DNA of 8,586 bases from JARROD01 sp037384225 (GTDB lineage: Bacteria > Pseudomonadota > Gammaproteobacteria > Pseudomonadales > Cellvibrionaceae): the NCBI GenBank assembly GCA_037384225.1, contig JARROD010000154.1, forward strand, positions 1-8,586. The letters are read 5' to 3'. The notes below the pieces were generated by a model. That model made no database searches, had not been told where the DNA came from, and saw only the letters and a program-made list of their open reading frames with translations. Every line of letters starts with the position of its first letter. Within the stretch, counting starts at the first letter, position 1. The position numbers and the translations under genes were made by a program. Shown piece by piece: positions 1 to 6,900 of this stretch.

Positions 1-43
1 CATCGGAAGCGAAAACGGGAAGTTATTCCGTGCACGTTTCTAA
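1..43 (-). repeat. Right-end copy (A) of a dispersed MITE-like repeat family
   Basis: Read on the minus strand, this stretch starts TTAGAAACGTGCACGG, continues AATAACTTCCCG, and ends CGCTTCCGATG at the window edge. It shares the core CACGGAATAACTTCC with the copies at 277-452, 875-900 and 3726-3855. It most resembles the right end of the 277-452 element (shared GAAAACGGGAAGTTATTCC on the plus strand), but lacks about 10 bases before CGCTTCCGATG. The rest of the element lies outside the window. No coding content. Confidence 0.75.
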
Positions 44-129
44 TACAATAACCCATTAGTTAACCGGGCCATCGAGTAATAATCCACAATTTTTAAATTA
101 ACATGCTATTTTTTGATACATTTTTTGCT

Positions 130-153
130 GGCAATTTTTTGCGGGCAATTTTT
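130..153. repeat. Short direct repeat in AT-rich spacer
   Basis: The 10-mer GGCAATTTTT occurs at 130-139 and again at 144-153, a 14-bp period. The surrounding 44-276 is AT-rich spacer with no credible gene. An open frame on the minus strand across 200-403 is mostly repeat sequence and resembles no protein. Function unknown; possibly simple slippage. Confidence 0.5.
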
Positions 154-276
154 AACGCGACCTTAATTTATAAAATCCATTCTCAAAGTGATTTCCAGCT
201 TAGAGCGGGTCGAGCAAATAGCCCCGGCTGCAAGACTCACTCTGTAAATTTAGAAACTCAGACGACACAGCCCCAA

Positions 277-452
277 TAGGAACTGGCACGGAATAACTTC
301 CCCTTTTTGTTTTATAGAGAGTCGCTTCCGATGCATCCCGCCTGGCGTCGTTGCAAAAACTCGACGTTGGCCCACCAAGCCTAAAGTTTTTGCGCCTAGC
401 CAAGCGAGCGCTTCAAAACCGAAAACGGGAAGTTATTCCATTCCCGTTCCTA
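277..452 (+). mobile_element. MITE-like element with terminal inverted repeats, near-complete copy
   Basis: The left end begins TAGGAACTGGCACGG then AATAACTTCCCC. The right end, read on the opposite strand, begins TAGGAACGGGAATGG then AATAACTTCCCG. The outer 33 bases match at about 28 positions. The inverted similarity continues inward, with GCAAAAACT on the left and AGTTTTTGCGCC on the right, so the 176 bp could fold into one long imperfect hairpin. Both ends start with TA, which could be a TA target duplication as made by Tc1/mariner (IS630)-type transposases. No transposase is encoded, so it would be a non-autonomous element. The left 100 bases recur at 3755-3855 at about 91% identity by eye. 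It is a recognisable family within this window; I cannot name it. Confidence 0.75.
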
Positions 453-576
453 AGTATTTTAATGTGTGTATCTTTCACTCATTATAGGAAAATATTCACG
501 GATAGCGTAACCCAAAAATATATACAATTAATCTCATTTTGTTAATAATCGTTAATTTAAAAAAGATGAAGTGGAA

Positions 577-600
577 GGGTTTTTAGAAATGATAAAACCC
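577..600. repeat. 7-bp inverted repeat, weak hairpin
   Basis: GGGTTTT at 577-583 pairs with AAAACCC at 594-600 around a 10-base loop. On the minus strand, the direction of receptor transcription, the stem is followed by TTCCACTTCATC before a T-rich run, so it is a poor intrinsic terminator. It lies almost 370 bp beyond the receptor stop codon. Confidence 0.4.
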
Positions 601-678
601 TGGAAAACCTGTATTCATAAAGCGCAGAAAATAAAATCCGCGTAAAATCAAAATATAATCATTAAATATCTATTTAAA

Positions 679-748
679 ACGAGCGCTTGGTATTATCTGC
701 ATCACGCCCTGCGGGTATGCAAACCATTAAAACGAATACAGCGCTCGT
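679..748. repeat. Nested inverted repeat with AGCGCT-centred arms
   Basis: ACGAGCGCT at 679-687 is perfectly complementary to AGCGCTCGT at 740-748. Inside it, TGGT (688-691) can pair with ACCA (723-726), and TGCAT (698-702) with ATGCA (717-721). Each outer arm contains the self-complementary hexamer AGCGCT. It could be a small structured RNA element, a pair of protein-binding sites or a decayed mobile-element end. The inner helices are short and only the outer arm is convincing. Confidence 0.45.
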
Positions 749-874
749 AGAAAATTTTTATCGCGCAAATCCCATCGCCGCATAAATTGTCGAGCTCAGA
801 TGATTTCAGAGCGGCATTTTCAGCGTCGCGCGGCGTTCTCATCCTGGATTGAGAGTATTCATTCTACGTAACGT

Positions 875-900
875 TTAGGAACGGGCACGGAATAACTTCC
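875..900 (+). repeat. Solo end copy (D) of the dispersed repeat family
   Basis: TTAGGAACGGGCACGG followed by AATAACTTCC matches the family terminus closely. Similarity stops after 900, so only an isolated end or truncated element remains. It lies 68 bp beyond the receptor stop codon, in the same orientation as the copies at 3726-3855 on the other side of the receptor gene. Confidence 0.75.
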
Positions 901-967
901 GCGCACGGTCCTTTTGCACTGACACATCCCTGTCGTCACCGCTCATTTAACTCCAGCCCCGGTAAAA

Positions 968-3280
968 TCAAAATGAATACGTCACTTCTACCCCCAGCAC
1001 ACGACCTTTAGCCAAAGGTGAAAAGGTACCGAAAGAAAGTTGTGTATCGCCTCCGTGTTTAACCTCATCAAGGAGGTTTTTCCCGAACAAAGAAAAGACC
1101 CAACTGCCTCCGTTGGTAGTGTAATCTATACCGGCATTGAGAATTTTCTGTTCACCGATAAAGCCTAGGTTGTTGTCAGTGTACATAGTCTCATCCCGAT
1201 AGGCATAGCTGATACGCGAGGCTAGACTACCCCAGTCGCCCAGGTCGGTGTCGTGTGTGAATCCGATGCTGTAGGTCAACTCCGGCACCCTCGGAATATC
1301 CAGCGCAGCATCGGAGGAATCAACCATACCGTCACCACTGATATCGAATCTCACCGAGTCGTATTCAGCATCGATCCAGCCCGCGCTGAACGTCATCAGC
1401 AAACTGTCGGTAACTTTTATCGCCGCATCCACTTCCAGACCCAGCATTTCCGCATCGGCCGTGTTCTTGATTACCTGAACAACAGCATTGCCTGAAGCGA
1501 TATTGACTTCTCGCTGCATATCGTCGATCTGTGTGTAGAAAGCCGCTGCGTTCAAACGCCCCCAGTCAAAGGTCGACTTATAGCCGATTTCAAAACTGTC
1601 GACTTCTTCCTCATCGAAAGGTCCCGGCCCGTTGGCCTCGCGCAACTCCGGTGTACTGATATCCGCGGTATTTCGCAGATTGTATCCACCCGATCTGAAA
1701 CCCCTGGTCCAGTGTGCAAAGATTTTCGCATTGTCAGATAGCAGATAGGTCAAACCGAGCTTTGGGGAGACATTGCTCCACTCTTTATTATCGACAAAAT
1801 CATAGGCGCAGTCACCATTAAGCACAATGTTACACGCGGGCCCCTGGGGTAATAGTTGCCCGGGGAAAAACGCACTTACATTCGCATTTAATGAAGCGAT
1901 ACGCGCATCTTTCTCCTCCGAGGTATAACGCAAACCAGCCGTCAGAATCCAGCTTTCATTCAAATCGTAATCAACAGCGGAAAATACAGCGAAACTGCTA
2001 TTGTCAATTTTACCGCCACCGTCCTGGTAAATGCCCACGATCGGTGTATTCGGAATCTGCGTAGAGGGAAGAGAGCGGCGCTCATGGTATTGCAGATCGT
2101 TTTCGTAGTTGTATACACCGAGTGTGATATTGGCTCGCTCACCGAGAACCACGTTGTAGCGCAGCTCATTGGTATACTGTTTACTCTCCGTCCAGGTCGC
2201 GGCATTAAAGATAAATAAACGCGTTGCATCAATATCGGACAGCGTTTCAAGTTGCAAATCCCGGTAGCCAAATATATAAGTAAGCTTACCCGTACCGAGT
2301 TGCCAGTCCGCCTGAACCGCGCCCAATTCTGTTTCACTGTTTATAAAACCCGGTTCATCGATCGAAAAATCAAAACTATCGCGATCAAAAGCCTCCGCCA
2401 TGCCACCGAACGCCGGGACCAGGGTTGGGTTTATACCGATACCATTGGTATGATTCTGGCCCGACGGCCCTTCACCGTCGATGTCGTCGTACTGATATTT
2501 AAAGGAGAGTTCAAAGTCATCAGTGGGTTGCCACACGCCCTTCAATCGATACATGTTTTGTTCGACTGCACCATGATCACTGCCGTCGAAACTATTTTCG
2601 AAGTAACCTTCGTCATCGTTGTAATAGAGTGACACTCCCGCGGAAAAAGTGTCACTGAGCGGACCGCTCACCGCGGCGTGCACGGTCCTGTTCAAGCCGC
2701 CATCGCCACCGCCGGTTAGGGAAGTCTTTGCTTTGATTGCAAGCTCGTCACCCGGCTTTTTAGTTTTGATCAGCAGTGCGCCGCCGGTTACGTTGCGCCC
2801 GAATAAAATTCCCTGGGGTCCGCGCAAAACCTCGATGCTATCGAGATCGAACAAATCGAAGACAACACCAGCGTTAGTCCCTATAAAAACGCCATCGACA
2901 AAAACACCGACGGTGGGATCAATCGAAGGAATAGAACTATTTATACCCAGGCCGCGAATTGAAAAATTAGCGATCCCTTTTGAGGTGCCAACATCCTCCA
3001 ACACCACATTGGGAATGCCTACCGACAGGTCATTAAGATCGCGAAGCTTCATCGCGTCCAGTTGATTTGCACCAAATGCGGTGATCGACAGGGGTACGTC
3101 CTGCGCGCCCTCCTCTCGCTTGCGGGCCGTTACCACAACCTCTTCCAGCATCACATCTGTAGCACGCTTTTTCTCTTGCTGTTGTGCATGGCCTTGAGGG
3201 GATACAATCGATGCTAACACTGTGACACCAATCACAGCCAAGCCGGGATGAACATGCCAGGAACCCATCTCTCTGATCAT
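968..3280 (-). CDS. TonB-dependent outer-membrane receptor (probable oligosaccharide importer)
   Basis: A 22-stranded outer-membrane barrel with an N-terminal plug, importing a ligand with energy from TonB-ExbB-ExbD. Visible in the 770 residues: a signal peptide (about 1-32, hydrophobic LAVIGVTVLASIV, cleavage probably after HA); a TonB-box-like LEEVVVTA (45-52); a plug domain (about 60-175) with FSIRGLG, VFVDGV and the family signature EVLRGPQGILFGRNVTGGAL (149-168); then the barrel, with the conserved NLLDEV near the end and the terminal aromatic TYSF expected for BAM-dependent insertion. Length is typical of the family. No N-terminal STN signalling domain is present. The ATG at 3280 is preceded by GGAG with 8 bases of spacing; the alternative Met5 is less well placed. 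The substrate cannot be read from sequence; the large carbohydrate-binding protein encoded upstream on the same strand suggests an oligosaccharide rather than a siderophore (inference). Residues 646-657 form a dockerin/EF-hand-like loop. Confidence 0.95.
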   Translation of the reverse strand: MIREMGSWHVHPGLAVIGVTVLASIVSPQGHAQQQEKKRATDVMLEEVVVTARKREEGAQDVPLSITAFGANQLDAMKLRDLNDLSVGIPNVVLEDVGTSKGIANFSIRGLGINSSIPSIDPTVGVFVDGVFIGTNAGVVFDLFDLDSIEVLRGPQGILFGRNVTGGALLIKTKKPGDELAIKAKTSLTGGGDGGLNRTVHAAVSGPLSDTFSAGVSLYYNDDEGYFENSFDGSDHGAVEQNMYRLKGVWQPTDDFELSFKYQYDDIDGEGPSGQNHTNGIGINPTLVPAFGGMAEAFDRDSFDFSIDEPGFINSETELGAVQADWQLGTGKLTYIFGYRDLQLETLSDIDATRLFIFNAATWTESKQYTNELRYNVVLGERANITLGVYNYENDLQYHERRSLPSTQIPNTPIVGIYQDGGGKIDNSSFAVFSAVDYDLNESWILTAGLRYTSEEKDARIASLNANVSAFFPGQLLPQGPACNIVLNGDCAYDFVDNKEWSNVSPKLGLTYLLSDNAKIFAHWTRGFRSGGYNLRNTADISTPELREANGPGPFDEEEVDSFEIGYKSTFDWGRLNAAAFYTQIDDMQREVNIASGNAVVQVIKNTADAEMLGLEVDAAIKVTDSLLMTFSAGWIDAEYDSVRFDISGDGMVDSSDAALDIPRVPELTYSIGFTHDTDLGDWGSLASRISYAYRDETMYTDNNLGFIGEQKILNAGIDYTTNGGSWVFSLFGKNLLDEVKHGGDTQLSFGTFSPLAKGRVLGVEVTYSF

Positions 3281-3310
3281 AACGCCTACTCCAATTTAGC
3301 AGAACCCTAT

Positions 3311-3340
3311 TTATTAGGAATTTATTAGGGATTTATTAGG
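3311..3340 (-). promoter_or_regulatory. Three 11-bp-phased repeats in the receptor leader
   Basis: TTATTAGG occurs at 3311-3318, 3322-3329 and 3333-3340, an exact 11-bp period (CCTAATAA on the coding strand). The array lies 31-60 bases before the receptor start codon. One-helical-turn phasing in a promoter or leader can mark cooperative protein binding, but low-complexity slippage in A/T-rich DNA explains it equally well. No known operator is recognised. Confidence 0.4.
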
Positions 3341-3350
3341 TTATTTTTAT

Positions 3351-3441
3351 TTTAACTTCTCAATAAGCCGGGGTATTTGTGCCTTCGATCCGGCGGCCAT
3401 CCGCCTGACACTGTGCCTGCCCCGACTTATTGAGAAGTTAC
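3351..3441. repeat. 91-bp hairpin element with 21-bp inverted ends and 7-bp flanking direct repeats
   Basis: TAACTTCTCAATAAG plus CCGGGG at 3353-3373 is inverted at 3420-3440 with one mismatch in 21. The 46-base interior is GC-rich, unlike its surroundings, and holds a smaller hairpin, GGCGG (3392-3396) with CCGCC (3401-3405). TTTTTAT occurs immediately outside both ends (3344-3350 and 3442-3448), consistent with a 7-bp target duplication around a tiny inserted element. It sits in the receptor leader or promoter region, 71-161 bases before the start codon. If transcribed it would form a very stable stem. No U-tract follows it on either strand, so it is not a typical terminator. Confidence 0.6.
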
Positions 3442-3554
3442 TTTTTATTGAGGTAATTTATTATTATTGTTATTATTCAAAATATTATTTTCGGTGCATG
3501 GGACCTGTAATTCTTCACGAGGCCAGTGTTACTTTTTGCAGTCCTCCCATAAAT

Positions 3555-3570
3555 AATGCTAACACGCATT
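3555..3570. promoter_or_regulatory. Weak palindrome, possible operator upstream of the receptor
   Basis: AATGCTAACACGCATT has 5-bp inverted arms (AATGC and GCATT) around 6 bases. The outer AATG and CATT resemble LacI-family half-sites, such as those in the site at 7805-7822, but the total length is 16 rather than 18 and the centre is not CG. It lies about 275-290 bp before the receptor start. Could be a degenerate operator or chance. Confidence 0.25.
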
Positions 3571-3725
3571 GTCGGATTTGGCTATGAACGAATGCGATTA
3601 GCCTCACCACCTGGTATTTAACCCCCAACACAATTTTCGCCTCTCACCTCCGTGCCATATAACCTTTTTAGGCTAAGAGATTTCGACATCCCATCAAACG
3701 TCATATGACTGTTCGCGGCTGATGG

Positions 3726-3752
3726 TTAGGGACGTGCACGAAACAACTTTCC
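3726..3752 (+). repeat. Degenerate end copy (E1) of the dispersed repeat family
   Basis: TTAGGGACGTGCACGAAAC followed by AACTTTCC is a diverged family terminus. It sits one base before a second, better-preserved copy in the same orientation, giving a head-to-tail pair. This fits insertion of one element at the end of an older one, or partial duplication. Confidence 0.65.
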
Positions 3753-3753
3753 G

Positions 3754-3855
3754 TTAGGGACGGGCACGGAATAACTTCCCCTTTCTTGTTTTATAGAGTG
3801 TCGCTTCCGATGCATCCCGCTTGGCGTCGTTGCAAAAAATCGACGTAGGCCCACA
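3754..3855 (+). repeat. Left-half copy (E2) of the MITE-like element
   Basis: It starts TTAGGGACGGGCACGG and continues through GTTTTATAGAG, CGCTTCCGATGCATCCCGC and GTTGCAAAAA to GGCCCACA. It matches 277-376 at about 91% by eye with one single-base indel. Similarity to that element ends near the CACATGTG palindrome; the matching right end is not found before 3960, so it is a 5' half or is joined to a different sequence. An open minus-strand frame across it (3726-3917) resembles no protein. Confidence 0.75.
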
Positions 3856-3959
3856 TGTGAGGAGGAGCAACGCGGCCAGGGGCAAAAAGGGGCGTGCTCT
3901 GGAGGCCTAAATCTCAAACGCTTTGGGTATATAGTAGCATTTTCTGGATCGTGTTCATT

Positions 3960-6900
3960 TCACTTACTTAAGTGGCCCGGCCGGTAAGGCGCCCGCACAA
4001 CCATCGACTTAATCTGCACATTTCCCGGCGACTGCTGCAAACTCCACGACCCGTTTATCCGCAGCCTCACCCACCGCGCAGTCACTTCCGGAAATCTGAC
4101 GGTTGTAATGGCGTTGGACACCGCCTCCACAACCTCCACCGTGCTCCAGCGTTCACTGTCATCGGAAGTTTCCACAGCAAAACGGGTAGGCCCATAGCCA
4201 ATACGGGGAATCACTGTCACCGAGGAAAAAGTCGTCGGTGAACCAAAGTCCACCCCCAAATATTCCGGCTGCTCGGCACTCGGTCCGCCGCCGGAAGCCC
4301 AAAAAGTTTCCCCGTCGCCGTCAAAAGCATTGGTCGCTGGATAAGCGAATTGCTCAGAGCTCGCAAAACCCAACGGCCACGAATCGCCGTTGGCATTGAG
4401 GACCAAGTTGTCCGTGAACAGTAACTTGATAGCTGTACGACTCTCCACCCCCTCAGAACTTTTAGCGACAAACTCAGTAGCGCCCGCCCCGGCTGTGGCT
4501 GCCCCGCCTCTGAGGCTCACAGCGAACTCACCTTTGCCGGACGCCGGTAGCACAAGTGTCTGGCCTGCCGGAAAACCGACACTGGCGCCGATTTCGCTGG
4601 CGGCGTCTAAGGTCAGCTCCAGCGGACGTTCGAGCCAGTTTGTGGCATGCAGCACTAGCTCGTTGTAACCTCCGGCCGCCAGTGTCAATTGTTCAACTCC
4701 GGGGGTCAGGGTAAACGCAGGGTCCACTGTCATTGTAAGTGCGCCAAAGGAACCGTGGCTGCTTTGTTCGTTGTCACAATGCCATTGTGGCTGGCAATCG
4801 ATATAGTAATTAGCCAGTGAGCGTAACTCGGCAACGGTTCCCGCCGCCGCCGTTGCAGACGGCGTAAGCTCAATTTCAAGGCTTGTCCCCTCCCCCGGAG
4901 CCAACACCTGGAACGCTTCAGTATCAGCACTGGAAATACCCCAACCCGGCGGCGTCTCGAACGCAATGATTCCTGCCTTTGCCCAGCTCAGTCCGCGATT
5001 GAGAAAGCTGGCTCTGACTGATACCGGCTCACCCGCCTGCACCCTCCCCTCCACAACCAGCGAGGTAATCACGCTAAAAACGCTGGACTGCAACTCATTC
5101 AAGCGGATTTTTGCCGCAGAAACAGTGTCCCGAAGCGCCGGCGACAATTGACTTTTCACGACAATTTGGGCGAGTTGCAATTCAGCTTTCTTAACTTCCT
5201 GGGCTATCAAAACCGGATCCGGATTTTCTGAGCGCGATTCTTCAATCGCTCTGTCGATCAGCTGCATGACCTCCCTAAACCGGCCTGGCTTCCCAGCCAC
5301 CGCCGCCAACAGTGCGCGAACGTTGAGCAGCGGCTCTAATTCCGCCCCCGCCAGGGTAAGCCGACCGCCCACCAGCCTGGCGCGCACATGTTCACCGCCT
5401 GCCAGCGTGCGGGCGACGCTCTGCTCGCTACCATCAGTGCCGACATAGGTGGCAAGTACAGAGTTTTCAGTATCGCTGTCATTGTTCAGCGACACCGCGC
5501 TGCCACCATCCTGCTGTGCGGTTAAGGACAGATCCGAGCGGATAAAAAAACGCATTGTCTGCCCCGTGGAAGCCGGTGCACCCAGGTCCATAAAAAAAGT
5601 GGCGGTATTGTCTTCCAGACTTGCCCGCTGCTCAGGAACCGGCGCGCCACGCTCATCAGTTATTACCAACTTCGCCCGCGAGTCTCCGCCCCAGCGGGCC
5701 GTTACCAGTCGCCGGCTGCCATCGGCGGCCCGGGCGCTGAAAGCTGACCAGTCATCGGGCACCGCCAACTGTACGGCGTAAGGTTCGATTATTTCGGTCT
5801 GGCGGTGATCGGTGAGCGGTAGCAGCAGCGCCGCTCGATCGCCGCTGCCGGTCGCCACCGAGCCGGTCAGCAGCAACCTCTCACCCCAATCCGTCGCGCG
5901 CATTCCACCGCCGCCGCGCACAATAATCCCGAGCCGATCCGCAGCGTTCATCCACTCACCCGGCAGATCGCCGAGCATCTTTCCGGCGCTGGACCAGATC
6001 GGGCGCTCACCGCTAATGCCGGCGAGAGTATCGAGTGAATAGGTAAAAGTCGCGCCCTCGCCCCGGTCCAGCAACACCGTGGTGCCGTCGGCAAAGGCGG
6101 TCATGGAGAATCGGCGGGAGCCGATAGTGCCGGCGGTGGAGAACTGATCCGATCCGCAATCACAACTGTACACTCCCGCACCTCTGGCCGAACCAATCAA
6201 GTTGTTTTGCGCGTAATAACTGAATAGCGGGTCTTGCGGATCCGCCTCGGCGCGGGGAATCACCAGCCCCATCGGCCGTGAGGGATCCCAGGAGATGGAG
6301 ACAATCGCTTTATCCAATTGCGCGGTAATAAAGTCGGAATAAATAAATTTTTTCACGCCGCGATACCTCTGGCGTGCGAGTCGAAACTCCTTCGCGGTCG
6401 GTGTTGGCGAGGGACCGAAGAGATAATGATTCCACCACGCCCAGGCCAGCCTTTTTACCAGTGTGGTCTCATGCCCGATAGTCATCTGGCCGAGCAGAGA
6501 CCCATTGTAACGATTATTGTTTTGAATATTGTTTTGGTTGAGCTGGCGCCGCCGCACCAGTTCCAGCGCCCGCGATTCGAAAACCGCGGCGTCGGGCTGA
6601 AGAAAACGCGTCGCCAGAATACTGAGGTAGCCGAGATGCTGGAAGTCTTTATCGCTCCGGTCCCGGACGGCAGGCATCGCCAAATCCCCGTCATCAGTGG
6701 CGAGGTGCGCCAATATTGCCTCCCAAACCTCTTCGGCCCGGAACCAGAAAGCTTCCGGCAGTGGCCGTTCAGCAGCAGCGTAGATAACAGCCGCGTCGCC
6801 AATGTAGATATGCACCGCCTGTTGCTGAAGAGGGTTGTAAAAACCATGACTTTTCAGGCTCAGGTCAGGCTGTAGATTGACCGACGCCATCCACTCGCGC

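Larger units (their letters stand above)
454..874. other. AT-rich intergenic spacer without a recognisable gene
   Basis: About 420 bp between two repeat copies, downstream of the receptor gene. Stop codons are frequent in all frames and no ribosome-binding site with a credible start was seen. It contains two small inverted repeats (577-600 and 679-748, listed separately) and otherwise low-complexity A/T runs. No clear terminator for the receptor gene was found here. Confidence 0.6.
3441..3959. other. Intergenic region between the enzyme and receptor genes
   Basis: There is no gene in the 679 bp between the two minus-strand CDSs. Beyond the listed elements, 3441-3500 is very A/T-rich with TTATTATTATTG-type low complexity, and 3500-3725 is unremarkable mixed sequence that should contain the receptor promoter, though no convincing -35/-10 pair was found. 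3856-3959 is GC-rich next to the CACATGTG palindrome, then AT-rich up to the enzyme stop codon. No intrinsic terminator with a U-tract follows the enzyme gene. The size of the gap and its insertions argue against a tight enzyme-receptor operon. Confidence 0.55.

Noticed and set aside
200..403. Open frame of 67 codons on the minus strand
   Set aside because: It overlaps the repeat element 277-452; its sequence is repeat DNA read through, with no recognisable domain or clear ribosome-binding site.
577..600. Intrinsic terminator for the receptor gene
   Set aside because: The stem is A/T-heavy, is not followed directly by a T-run on the minus strand, and lies far beyond the stop codon.
3353..3440. 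Possible integron attC site (TAAC at one end, GTTA at the other, imperfect palindrome)
   Set aside because: The arms are almost perfectly paired, without the unpaired extrahelical bases and spaced R/L boxes of attC sites, and no integrase or cassette array is present.
3726..3917. Open frame of 63 codons on the minus strand
   Set aside because: It is made of the repeat copies E1/E2 and shares its tail with the frame at 200-403 because the DNA repeats; not a credible gene.
3961..3974. CACTTA-CT-TAAGTG palindrome at the stop codon of the large CDS, considered as a terminator
   Set aside because: Very short stem overlapping the last codons, with no T-run after it in the direction of transcription.
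6318..6875. Long plus-strand open frame of 185 codons opposite the large CDS
   Set aside because: Antisense shadow of a GC-rich gene whose minus-strand product has a signal peptide and clear domains; the shadow product has no recognisable features.
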